A DNA stretch of 64,000 bases from Vanrija pseudolonga (Eukaryota; Basidiomycota; Tremellomycetes; Trichosporonales; Trichosporonaceae). The notes beneath the pieces were generated by a model, which was not told where the DNA came from, did not search any database, and saw only the letters and a program-made list of their open reading frames with translations. Where the stretch lies: contig NC_085852.1 of the NCBI RefSeq assembly GCF_020906515.1, positions 186,001 to 250,000 on the forward strand. Reading direction: 5' to 3'. Below, piece after piece: positions 49,582 through 58,434 of this stretch; position 1 is the stretch's first letter, and each line of letters opens with the position of its first letter. The translations under genes and the position numbers were made by a program.

Positions 49582-50418
49582 ATGTCAGTCACACTCGACC
49601 ACACGTCCTACCCAGCCATCATGGACCTCATCGTCGCCCAAGCGTCTCCCAGCACGCTCATCACCCTCCGCGCGACATGCAGAGACATGAATGCGCGGAT
49701 CAGGCGTCTTATGGTCGACGCGGTGCTCCACCGCCCGACGCCAGGCGGAAACCTCGCCCTCCACACCCGACACGACGGACGCCAGCTGCCCTTCCTCCCC
49801 GCGTACGTGCGCACGCTGGAATTAGCGCACGACGTCGACATTGGCGCCTTCACGGGCCTGCACACCTTGTGTCGGAGCGGCGGGTTCACGACCGGCACGC
49901 ACCCAGCGCACAGTGTCGTCGACTTCCTCGACGTCGGTGTGTTCGCATCGCAGTCTGCCATGCGCACGCGCGTCCACACGCACCGCTGTGTCATGCACTT
50001 CCGATACGACCCAACCAGCACGGATGACCTGTGTCTCCGCGTCATGGTCCAGCACGAGGGCGTACGCGAGTGGGTGTTTGTCCTGCAGCCCTCGACGACC
50101 GCAACGCCAGAGTGGCCGCCGGCCTTCCTCCTCTCGACACTCGCAACCGCTCTCTGGGACTGGGACGGAGAGAAGCCAGTGTCGCTCACTGTTGTTGGGG
50201 GTCACTGGTCGACGGGGAAGGAGCTCTGGGCCGACATGGTGCATGGCTTCACGCTCGGCCGGGGGGAACGACCGGTTTTCATTCGGCGTCCGGAGCTGGT
50301 GTTTTCGGCTATTGGCGCCACGAGGCTGCTCACTTTCGATGCTTGGTTGGAGGAACTGGGTGAGCGGGGGGACGTTGAGGCGGCATGGCCTGAGATGAGA
50401 GTCGCGAAGGTTCCATGA
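49582..50418 (+). CDS. F-box-like array protein, copy 39, short
   Basis: 278 aa, among the shortest intact copies. Starts SVTLDHTSYPAIMDLIVAQAS; LITLRATCRDMNARIR near 25-40, RQLPFLPAYVRTLELAHD near 67, LHTLCRSGGFTTGT near 95, SVVDFLDVGVF near 112, CVMHFRYDPTS near 135, EWVFVLQPST near 162 (Gln replaces Trp of the LWP strand), LTVVGGHWSTGKELW near 203 and FDAWLEELGERGDVEAAWPE near 253. An ATG at 49501 lies in the same frame 27 codons earlier, but the family start and the CCCACAATGTC context favour 49582. Last copy before the second gene family; its 3' end converges with locus L1, 23 nt away. Confidence 0.85.
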   Translation: MSVTLDHTSYPAIMDLIVAQASPSTLITLRATCRDMNARIRRLMVDAVLHRPTPGGNLALHTRHDGRQLPFLPAYVRTLELAHDVDIGAFTGLHTLCRSGGFTTGTHPAHSVVDFLDVGVFASQSAMRTRVHTHRCVMHFRYDPTSTDDLCLRVMVQHEGVREWVFVLQPSTTATPEWPPAFLLSTLATALWDWDGEKPVSLTVVGGHWSTGKELWADMVHGFTLGRGERPVFIRRPELVFSAIGATRLLTFDAWLEELGERGDVEAAWPEMRVAKVP

Positions 50419-50441
50419 AGACCAATACATCCATACTCCTT

Positions 50442-51645
50442 CTACGAGCGGTACAACACCGACCCGCACCAGTCTGACATAAGCGTAGGGTTTGCCATTA
50501 GCTCGCTCGCCCTCCGGCTCATGTGCCCATGGAAGACGCCTTTCGGCTTCGCTGCAAATTCCAAGAGACGCTGAGCATGGGTGGGAGGGAGAGTTCCTTG
50601 TGGCGCGCAGTACCTGAGGATATTGGCCTTGATTTCGTTTGGCATGTCGGCCAGTCCGACGCGTGGACGCACCGCCGTTGTCGGCGGGTATCTGGCAATG
50701 CGCGCCAGCACACGAGCCTGCACGATCGTGCGGACGATGGCGCGGAACAGGCACTTTTCGCGCCGGTAGTTTGCTGTTGTCTTCCGCTCGATCAGTGCCT
50801 CCGGACTACCTGGCACGACTCTGCCCTCCACGTCTTTGAGTTGGACATCGATCAGGCTCGTGTTGCCCTTCATCGCTGCAGCGATCGGCGCCCGGTCACC
50901 CGTGTAATCGAAGATCTGCAGCGTGCGTAGGGCGGGAAGGTGAGGCGAAGCGATTATGCGGACGACGAGGTCTGTCGAGTTGGTGGCGACTCGCAGGGAC
51001 GTCAAGTGATGCACGCGGTTGGTGGTAGTGAGCCTGTCTAGGAAGGCGGCAAGGAAACGATCGCACGCCTCGGAGGCCTGTGTATGGCCTCCAGTGTGAG
51101 TGGCCCTACTTAAATGTTTGATGATGGCACTCTCGACATGGAGCTGCAAATGCTGGAGATTGGAGGCGGCGAGGGCCCTGCCGAGCACCTCGGCCCGCGC
51201 GAACTGGCGTCAGCGAGCGAGTCAATACACAGTGTACCCACCTGGATGTCATGGTCCCACATGCTCAGAGTGCGGAGGGACGGCTTGAGCGCCGAGTACC
51301 GCAGTGCCTGGAGCAGCGTCCCGTCCGACAGGGGGCAGTGGGTGAACTCCATATCGACGAAATCGCACGCGGCGCCGACGTCGCACATGCGGCGGAGGAG
51401 GGCCTCGACGGCCTTGTCGGTCGACTCGTGTGGCTGCTCATAGTGGCCGTGGATCATCATGACGCAGGAGCTGGGCTTTTCCCACTGGACGTCCCATGCT
51501 AACCTCCGGAGATTGGCATCGACTGTTGGTGGTTAGCGCGGCCAGGGGTACTCCTTAGGGTAGGTGTGCACGAACTCATCTGGCTCAGGATGTGTGGAGC
51601 GGTGGGTTCGCGGTCCCATTTGGGGTGGAAGTAGAATGGCGCCAT
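50442..51645 (-). CDS. LRR-like protein with C-terminal F-box-like motif, locus L1
   Basis: Complement of 50442..51203 + 51242..51522 + 51576..51645, 370 aa. Unrelated to the array family. Exon 1 reads APFYFHPKWDREPTAPHILSQ. Exon 2 has LRR-like strands (DANLRRLAWDVQ, ALLRRMCDVG, LLQALRYSALKPSLRTLSM). Exon 3 continues with LGRALAASNLQHLQLHV, VHHLTSLRVATNSTDL, LPALRTLQIFDYTGD and IAAAMKGNTSLIDVQL. Near residue 310 comes MPNEIKANILRYC, which resembles an F-box core at an unusual C-terminal place. Introns: 53 nt (GTTCGT, GCTAAC, CAACAG, phase 1) and 38 nt (GTGGGT, GCTGACG, CCAG, phase 0), both keeping frame. TATAAAG lies 59 nt upstream. Locus L2 shares exon number, phases and sequence. Function unknown; a substrate adaptor is a guess. 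Confidence 0.75.
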
Positions 51646-52017
51646 GAGGGCGTGGATGAAGGGTTGGTGGATGGACGGAAATCGCCACTTTGTGAGTCCC
51701 AGGCTTTATAGCTATTTACGGCGCATTGGACGAGGTCGATACAGACGGCAACAGCACCGCAATACCACGGCGTCCTGCGCCCTTACAATCGGAAATATGA
51801 GCAGCAACAGACACAATAAAACCCGGGAAGATAGAAGCGGTGAGACGTCGCTGAGGGACAATACATAGTGGAGTTCTGGCCGACATGTGGCAGATCGTCG
51901 TATTGTGGGCGGGGACAACACCAAAAGGAACCTTGGCACAGCTAAATCAGCCCTGATGCGAAAAATCTATTGACACCTGATAACATCGAAAAGTTGCATA
52001 GCCGTTCATTCTATCCC
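51646..52017. other. Spacer, loci L1-L2
   Basis: Promoter of L1 (TATAAAG) and the first copy of the duplicated 19-nt block. No gene seen. Confidence 0.6.
51704..51710 (-). promoter_or_regulatory. TATA box of locus L1
   Basis: TATAAAG on the minus strand, 59 nt upstream of the exon 1 ATG at 51645. It supports the three-exon model, which starts there. Confidence 0.55.
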
Positions 52018-53528
52018 CTACTCGGTCGACGCTTCCTCTGCCGCCTCCTCCTTGTAACGCAGCACCGACAGACACCAGTCCGCCTGGCGGTGAGGGAGCG
52101 GACCGTGTGCGTCAGGCTTGCCACTCATGCGCCCTTCGAACACTCCGCTCTTCTGCTTGGCGAACTTGAGAAGGCGAAAAGCGTAATCCGTCTTGAGGGG
52201 TCCAGCTGGAACGCAGTGCTTCAAGATGGAGACCTTGATCTCGGCTGGAATGTTGGCGAGGTTGGTCAGACTGCCTGCCTCCGACGACCGAGCCAGAGTT
52301 GATCGCGCGAGGATGCAGGCTGGTCCCATCGCCCAGTAGCGGGCCTTCTCCTGCTGATTGTTGTTGTCGACCTTGCGCCACATGCGCGCTTCATCGGCAT
52401 CCGGGGCAGTCGGCCTTCCGTCCCAGTCGAGCACGAGCTGGACAAGCGACGTGTTTCGCTGCATCGCGGCAGCAATGGGCCGACGGTCCCCCTCAAACCC
52501 GGGCACGTTGAGGATGCGCAGGTACGGAAGCTGGGGTGAGGTGAGGAGGCGCACGATTAGCCCAGGCGAATCGGTCGCGATATGTAGCTCCCGGAGGGGG
52601 TGAACGCGCTGCTGGGCGGCAAGCGTGGTGATAAACATGTTGAGGAAGAGGTCACACGCAACCGAAGGAGTCATCACTCCTGCTGGCGAAGGCCCACAAT
52701 TGGGAGAGGGACGCTTCTGGAGCTGGAAAACACGGAGATCCGAGGATGCGAGCAACTCGGCGAGCTCGACCGCGTTCGGGAACTACCGTCAGCTGTAAAA
52801 ACAAGGAGACAAACGTACCCTCATAACGCGGGAGGAGGCGCAGCGTCGTGCAGTCGCGGCTGATACGGCAGTATCGCAGCGCCTGCGCAAGCGTGAGGTG
52901 GGAGACGTCGCAGTTCCTTATGATGATTGCGTGGAAATTGGCGCCACAGTCGTCTTCGCACAGGCGGCGGAGGATTTGCTCCAGGGCGCCGTCGCCAAAG
53001 TGGAACAACGGCCACGACATGCTGGAACAAGTGAGGGTAAACATGAACGGCCCGGTGTGCTTTGCCACCCGAACCTTGAGGCTGGCCTGCATGGCGCCGG
53101 CTGCGGGTCAGATGGGGCTCGTAGACGGGGCACTTACCCGCTCCTGGGGTGTTCCGCGCCACTGTGAAATCCGTGTCTTGTAGAGGGTCGAATGCAAACA
53201 TTTGTGGGTGGCAGTAGGAGGGGAAGTTGTGAATTGACGGATTGCGTCTGGGCATGATAGATATGCAGCTTGGGAGGGGTTCCTCAGCTTTCCATCAAAC
53301 ACAGCTTTTGGAGCAAGTGGCATTTGATCAACCGGCGGGAGTCAAACAAGCCAGGACGTCAACATGTTTGGATGCGCACCTGTTGCGACCAAGTGATGTG
53401 GATTGATGCCACATGGACGAATGGCGTGAGGGCCATCACACTCGCAGTGTTTAACTCAGCTGTGGGGTATTGTCTTCAGGATAGGAGGCGGTGAGCAGAG
53501 TGGCATCTCGTGGCAGATCGTCGTATTG
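51886..53528. repeat. Duplicated upstream block of loci L1 and L2
   Basis: GTGGCAGATCGTCGTATTG occurs at 51887..51905, about 240 nt upstream of the L1 start, and at 53510..53528, about 255 nt upstream of the L2 start. The matching distances show that the duplication producing L1 and L2 included the promoter. The feature spans from the first to the second copy of the block. Confidence 0.75.
52018..53255 (-). pseudogene. LRR-like protein with C-terminal F-box-like motif, locus L2, probable one-base frame break
   Basis: Paralogue of L1. Exon 1 is 53138..53255 (PRRNPSIHNFPSYCHPQ... to NTPGA). A 37-nt intron 53101..53137 (GTAAGT, TCTGACC, CGCAG, phase 1) leads to exon 2, 52819..53100 (SLKVRVAKHTG, LEQILRRLCEDDCG, LAQALRYCRISRD). 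A 36-nt intron 52783..52818 (GTACGT, GCTGACG, GTAG) leads to exon 3, 52018..52782 (NAVELAELLASSDLRVFQL, LRELHIATDS, LPYLRILNVPGFEGD, NIPAEIKVSILKHC). Exon 2 is 282 nt against 281 in L1, so the exon 2/exon 3 junction is out of frame by one. An extra G in GAGGGTACG would explain it. If no other splice site is used this copy is broken; an undetected splice form would rescue it. Confidence 0.6.
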
Positions 53529-53684
53529 AGCCACGAACAACAACCTGCCATCCGACATGAGAAACGTTTTGTCTGGAACAAGACTAAACCGCCTATACAG
53601 TACGGCGATGGGAAAATAGGAACAAAGATGAGCTGCACAACCGCCAATCCCCCCCCCCCGACTCGGGCGGCACCTCATGTACGG
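53256..53684. other. Spacer, loci L2-L3
   Basis: Promoter of L2 with the second copy of the 19-nt block, and a C10 run near 53650. No gene seen. Confidence 0.55.
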
Positions 53685-54150
53685 TCTCTCCCTTGTAGGA
53701 AGGCACTGCCAGTCCGACAGTCGGTGAAGTAACCCTCTTCGTCTGGCGTAACGGTCTGGTGCGAAACGAAAATGTCGTTCCTCTCCTCGGCTAACGTGAG
53801 GAGACGATGGGTGCGGTAAGGGCAGGGCGCTGACACGGGACGCAGTACTCCAGAATGGACACCCTGGTCTCCGGTGTCATATTCACGAGTTTTGTGAGGC
53901 TCGGAAACTCTTGAGAGACGGGGGTCGATGGTGCCAGGATGCAGGTGGGTACTATCGCCGACGAGAAGTCACGGAACATGCGCTTCTCCAGCTCCATGCT
54001 GTCGTCCAAGTCGCGGTACATCTGTGCTTCACCATCTTGTAGTGTCGTCGGTCTCGCACCCCACCGAGTTCAAGCTGAACAAGTGATGAGTTATTCTCGA
54101 CAGCAGCAGCGATGGACCGTCAGTCGCCCGTATAGCCGCTATCCGAATCA
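53685..54150 (-). pseudogene. LRR-like family fragment, locus L3
   Basis: Degraded 3' part of a third L-family copy. On the minus strand I can read a stretch like SIAAAVENNSSLVQLELGG (against IAAAMKGNTSLIDVQL in L1), then MYRDLDDSMELEKRMF, CILAPSTP, LVNMTPETRVSILEYCVP, and, in another frame, HRLLTLAEERNDIF. At least one stop and one frame change are present, and nothing corresponding to exons 1-2 is seen upstream before copy 40. The retained region corresponds roughly to the last 170 residues of L1. Limits are approximate. Confidence 0.65.
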
Positions 54151-54351
54151 TGAGGACGGACGAGCCGTGCGCCAGGCTTCTTGCTTCTTTGTCAAACTGT
54201 CGGTGCCCTCGAGTGCCCAGTGTCAGCAGTTTCCCACCGATGCAGGATACACACCCACCTCCTCATTGTGCTTGCATACTCACTGTTATAGCCCATCTCA
54301 CTTTTACTCGACCTCGAACCGCCCGCTACAGACAGTCAACGCTCTGTCCAG

Positions 54352-55287
54352 ATGCCAGTCACTATCGACTCCAAGACGTACCCGGACATCATCGACTGCA
54401 TCATCCGCCATGCCTGTGTCCCGGTGTTGCTAGCCATGAGCGCAACATCCAAGGAGTTCAACGAGCGCATCATACGTGGTGGTCGCTTCACCCGCCACGC
54501 CCTCGTTGGCGAGACTATCACGACAGTCGAGACCAGCGCGGTTGAGACGGTGGCGACGCGCCGGCTGGCCCTAGCAGACCGTTACTCGCGTGAACTGTTG
54601 CCCTTCGTGCCCAGGGCCATCGAGATCCTCGACCTGGCGGGAAGCGAAGAGTTTCTCACTCGCACTCGGTGCGCACTGTTCAGGAACGTCAAGATCATAC
54701 GGCGGAAGCGCGGCGCGTGGTCTAGGAAGTGTATCGACGACTTTCCTCAACTCGACACTCTGGTCGATTTCATCGATCTATGCAACCTGACAGACAGGCA
54801 CTACCCTGTCATCCATGTTCCTACAACACACCAGCCTGGTGTCTTTGTGACCAACATCCAGTATTCCCCCGACGTCGTCATGCGAGACGGCCTGACGTTC
54901 GAGGGCAATACAGACGGCGGAATCTACGCTATCGAGCTCGATCCTACCATCGGCCGGGCGGGCCAGCCTTATGATATCCTCTACCCCTTGCTATCTTCAA
55001 TCCTAGCGAAATGGCAGGGGAAGACAGCGCTGTCGATCATCATCTCTGGCATGTTAAAGGTCGCTAAAGACAACCGGGAGCTAGGCGTCCACCACCTCGT
55101 CGACAACTTGAGGGCGTACGTTGAAGTCCGTACCCTCCACAGCGGGACGCCGGTGGAAAAATCTCCGCTGTGGTGGAGGCATCCCGCCCTCGTCAGCAAG
55201 GTAACGCGTTCCATTCGCTTTGTGACGAGTTTCTATTGGTGTCTCGAGTTGGGAGACAGGGCACATGTGCACTGTCTATGGCACTAG
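54352..55287 (+). CDS. F-box-like array protein, copy 40
   Basis: 311 aa, single exon; the array resumes here after the L loci. Starts PVTIDSKTYPDIIDCIIRHAC (Ser-Lys replaces His-Thr). LLAMSATSKEFNERII near 24-39, RELLPFVPRAIEILDLAGS near 80, VKIIRRKRGAWSRK near 110, TLVDFIDLCNLTD near 135, FVTNIQYSPDV near 163 (the HLxW motif is weak), a strand IYAIEL where LVLWP is expected, LSIIISGMLKVAKD near 226, and a much-altered C-terminus (VTSFYWCLELGDRAHVHCLW near 290) in which YWCLELGDR is recognisable as the EWWxELGDR signature. Confidence 0.8.
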   Translation: MPVTIDSKTYPDIIDCIIRHACVPVLLAMSATSKEFNERIIRGGRFTRHALVGETITTVETSAVETVATRRLALADRYSRELLPFVPRAIEILDLAGSEEFLTRTRCALFRNVKIIRRKRGAWSRKCIDDFPQLDTLVDFIDLCNLTDRHYPVIHVPTTHQPGVFVTNIQYSPDVVMRDGLTFEGNTDGGIYAIELDPTIGRAGQPYDILYPLLSSILAKWQGKTALSIIISGMLKVAKDNRELGVHHLVDNLRAYVEVRTLHSGTPVEKSPLWWRHPALVSKVTRSIRFVTSFYWCLELGDRAHVHCLWH

Positions 55288-55397
55288 GAGTTGGGATGAC
55301 TGCCACTCGCTGGACTCTTTGGGGCGTGGATCTAGTGACAACATCGTGCAACATGCTCCACCACCGTGCTCCCGCCAGCCCCACACGGCATAGATAG

Positions 55398-55427
55398 GGA
55401 TGCTTCGTGGCAGGATGCTTCGTGGCA
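55398..55427. repeat. 15-bp tandem repeat
   Basis: GGATGCTTCGTGGCA repeated twice head to tail in the spacer between copies 40 and 41. No other structure is visible there. Confidence 0.8.
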
Positions 55428-55592
55428 CATATGTAGATAAGTTGCCGGCCAAAGCTCTTGCACTGCCCCCAACATAACGAACGGCATAATGCGGAGCACG
55501 ACCCCAAGGAAGATACACGAGCTGTGCTGACATGCTTCTTTGCAGGACACTCGCTGCAGCCAGTACCGTCAGCCGCCTGGATGTTGTAGACT

Positions 55593-55600
55593 GGGGCCCC
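55593..55600. promoter_or_regulatory. GGGGCCCC element upstream of copy 41
   Basis: Extended palindrome GACTGGGGCCCCAGTC, 109 nt before the copy 41 ATG; the longest symmetric version in the window. Confidence 0.5.
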
Positions 55601-55708
55601 AGTCCTGACAGTGCGGGGGGAGCACGAGCCGACCTGGGGGCGGTGCTGGCTGCAACAACGCCCTTTTCACACAAACCGTTCTTTCCATCGCTCTATCCAC
55701 ACCACAAG

Positions 55709-56650
55709 ATGACAATAACGATAGACCACCAGGCGTTCCCGCAAATCATCGACCTCATCGTCCAGTATGCTCCACCCGGCGCGCTCCTCGCCCAGCGGGC
55801 GGCTTCGAAGGAGTTCCTCCACCGCATCAACCGCCTGGCCGAGCACGCGGTTCTCGAGAAAACAAGTTCGGCCCTCAGCCCCGATTCAACAGCAGTAGCC
55901 TATGACGACGGTATCTTGTACAGCTGCCTGTCGTCCCCTGGCCGCCGAATGCCTCCTCTCCCGAGCGCGGCCAAAGTGTTGGACCTCGTGCTCCCAACTG
56001 AATACTACGACCACGACAGACTGGACCGCTTCACTGCGATCCACACCCTGCGACGCATCCGCGGCGCTTGGGACCTCGAAACGCTCGAGTCGTTCCCCAC
56101 CGTCCGCACCGTAGTCGATTTCATCGACTTCCTGCCCAGGTATTGTCCCCCGCAAGCGCTGCGAATTCCACCCGGCACCTCTCACTACGTCGCGCATGTG
56201 AGGTACGACCAGCCGGAAGCAGGAGACCTATTCGCCGTGTGCAACGAGCACGTGCGCAACCTCGACGTCGATATCGTCCTTTGGCCCACATGCCCTGTCG
56301 ACGGCAATCCTCTCCCGCCGCCGCTGCGACTCATTACCCTCACAATCAACCGGATTCTGGAATACTGGACAGGCGACACCATGGTCACGATAACCATCGT
56401 CGGTCTGGACACGATTCCCAGCCAGAAGCGCGGTTATAGCCCCAACGACCTCTTCAAGGAGATCTTGGAAGTCGCCCGCGGTCGGCATTTGGACTATTCT
56501 GACCACTGGCTGTTCAACACAGAACTCACAGAGACTGTGAGGCGCTCGATTCGCCTCAAGACCCTCGACGAGTGGTGGAAGGGGCTCGGTGACAGGAAGG
56601 ACGTTGAGGGGGTGTGGCCTGAGATCTATGCTCCCGTGTTACCATACTAG
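55709..56650 (+). CDS. F-box-like array protein, copy 41
   Basis: 313 aa, single exon. Starts TITIDHQAFPQIIDLIVQYAP; LLAQRAASKEFLHRIN near 25-40, RRMPPLPSAAKVLDLVLP near 77, IHTLRRIRGAWDLE near 113, TVVDFIDFLPRY near 133, YVAHVRYDQPE near 155, DVDIVLWPTCPVDG near 186, TIVGLDTIPSQKRG near 230 and LDEWWKGLGDRKDVEGVWPE near 286. The signature is one of the best preserved in the array and is followed by only eight residues; no intron. GGGGCCCC lies 109 nt upstream. Confidence 0.9.
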   Translation: MTITIDHQAFPQIIDLIVQYAPPGALLAQRAASKEFLHRINRLAEHAVLEKTSSALSPDSTAVAYDDGILYSCLSSPGRRMPPLPSAAKVLDLVLPTEYYDHDRLDRFTAIHTLRRIRGAWDLETLESFPTVRTVVDFIDFLPRYCPPQALRIPPGTSHYVAHVRYDQPEAGDLFAVCNEHVRNLDVDIVLWPTCPVDGNPLPPPLRLITLTINRILEYWTGDTMVTITIVGLDTIPSQKRGYSPNDLFKEILEVARGRHLDYSDHWLFNTELTETVRRSIRLKTLDEWWKGLGDRKDVEGVWPEIYAPVLPY

Positions 56651-57191
56651 ACACCCATGTCCACAGTGATGCATGAGCTTAAGCGCCACACAACTATCCT
56701 ACTGACTGCGCCCCATCAGTTGTGCCCCGCTCCAAATGCAAAAAGCGAGTGATCGACCGCGCGTCCCCGTGTCGAACAGACGGGTCCAGGGCGTTTTATG
56801 GTGGAAATACCATTATTGCAATTCTTGTGCTACGCGGCCTTGAAAACAGCCGGGTTGAGTTGTATATCAGCGGGGCTGCTACCACACCGAGCCGGTCGAG
56901 TCCCATCCGGATGCTGAACGGTGGTCCACCGCAGTCGGGATGGCAACCGCCATGTCGCTGTGGTCAATGGCTCTGGCAACGCGACGGTGTGGGGCGGTGG
57001 AGAGGTGACCTGGAGACGGTGGGATGAGCGAGGGGCACAACGGCGATCATGACGACGACGAGGTCGACGGCCACGTCGAGTCATCCGCGTCGATCCACCC
57101 CACCCTTCTCTTTGCACCATCATCCATCATCCATCTCAACTCTACTCTCCCTCCTTCCTCCTCTTCAACGCTCCCCTCTCCACTCGCCAAG
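56651..57191. other. Spacer, copies 41-42
   Basis: No gene seen. The copy 42 frame is open back to 57024 but reads as an Asp/His-rich then Pro/Ser-rich stretch that resembles translated leader. Confidence 0.55.
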
Positions 57192-58157
57192 ATGCCAGTC
57201 GTCATCGACCACAACACCTACCCCCATATCATCGACCTCATCGTCGCCGCAGAACCCCCGTCGGCCCTTCTCCGCCTGCGCGGCACCTCAAAGACCTTCA
57301 ACAGGCGCATTGATGGCCTCGTCGCCCATGCCGTTCTCTGGTCAGGCAACAGCAGTTGGGTGCCAGGCGAGAATCCCCAGCAGCCGTGGACGAATGTTGT
57401 CCCTCTCGTTGGACCGTCGCCTTCCAACCGAAGTCTTCCTTCCATCCGCTGGGCGGTCAAGATCCTCGACATCAAGGGGAATACACCAGATCCTGATCCC
57501 GAACTGTCATGTTTCAAGGGAGCCCACACTGTCCGGCGCTTCGGTCGCGGATGGGAGGTCCGCGGCAGATATGGCTTCCCATTGGCACACACCGTTGTCG
57601 ACTTTGTTCACTTCTCCTTCGACGCCTCGCCGCGGGGGGATGTCGATGTCTACACTCCACGTTTCCCTTTGCAGTTCATCATTCACATCAAGTACGATGT
57701 CTCATGGTTTGACCTCCTGGCCGATAGGCGCGTCAATGCCGACAGCGGTCCGTGTGACAGACCCAACCACCACAACGTCACCTTCGTCCTCTGGCCGTAT
57801 TCTCCTGCCGGCAAGACACCTCAAGAGGGACCACTGCACTTCCTGCACCATGCGGTCTGGAGCTTTCTCAAGCACTACGACGGCACTACCGACATCTCCT
57901 TGACTGTTGTCGGCGTGGAGAAGATTGCGACGCCTCAGCATCGTGAAAGCGCCGAGGACATTTTTACCGCCATCACGAGCCGTGGGCCGCCTCCCTCGTC
58001 CACCATTGTATGGGGCGTGTACAGCTGGCTGCTTGAACCTGCCCTCGTCGACACCGTCAAGCGCGCTCTTCGCCTCATCACTCTGGAGGAGTGGTGGCAG
58101 GAACTTGGCGACAGGAAGGACCTCTTGGGCGTGTGGCCCGAGAACCAATCGGCGTAA
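57192..58157 (+). CDS. F-box-like array protein, copy 42
   Basis: 321 aa, single exon. Starts PVVIDHNTYPHIIDLIVAAEP; LLRLRGTSKTFNRRID near 25-40, RSLPSIRWAVKILDIKGN near 79, AHTVRRFGRGWEVRG near 112, TVVDFVHFSFDA near 135, FIIHIKYDVSW near 161, VTFVLWPYSPAGK near 196, LTVVGVEKIATPQ near 237 and LEEWWQELGDRKDLLGVWPE near 298. The frame is open upstream to 57024 (an Asp/His-rich stretch), but the CTCGCCAAGATGCC context and the family start point to this ATG. No splice signals at the 3' end. Confidence 0.9.
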   Translation: MPVVIDHNTYPHIIDLIVAAEPPSALLRLRGTSKTFNRRIDGLVAHAVLWSGNSSWVPGENPQQPWTNVVPLVGPSPSNRSLPSIRWAVKILDIKGNTPDPDPELSCFKGAHTVRRFGRGWEVRGRYGFPLAHTVVDFVHFSFDASPRGDVDVYTPRFPLQFIIHIKYDVSWFDLLADRRVNADSGPCDRPNHHNVTFVLWPYSPAGKTPQEGPLHFLHHAVWSFLKHYDGTTDISLTVVGVEKIATPQHRESAEDIFTAITSRGPPPSSTIVWGVYSWLLEPALVDTVKRALRLITLEEWWQELGDRKDLLGVWPENQSA

Positions 58158-58309
58158 CCAGCAAGAGAGCAAGAACGACAAGCGCGGTCGGCAACCGTCC
58201 GGCACATCCATGAACGACAGCATGCCAAATATGCAAGCGCAGACATCAAGCACAGAATCCATGTCGTTACATCCCAGATGCACAGAGTGAAGCCTTCTGT
58301 GGACGCTCG

Positions 58310-58331
58310 TGACATCATTTCGTGGGGCCCC
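58310..58331. promoter_or_regulatory. CRE-like site plus GGGGCCCC upstream of copy 43
   Basis: TGACATCATT, four bases, GGGGCCCC, 104 nt before the copy 43 ATG. Confidence 0.6.
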
Positions 58332-58434
58332 GAGAGATCGACCACAGCGCCCACCTTGGCGCGCGACGCGTCTTCCGCTCCCCTGCATTCTTCTCCACTT
58401 ACACTTCTAACATCTGACCCAAAGCAACGTCACA

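Larger units (their letters stand above)
55288..55708. other. Spacer, copies 40-41
   Basis: Contains the 15-bp tandem repeat and GGGGCCCC at 55593. No gene seen. Confidence 0.6.

Noticed and set aside
53640-53665. C-homopolymer as a regulatory or recombination signal
   Set aside because: A run of ten C in a spacer is a simple repeat prone to sequencing error; nothing else supports a function.
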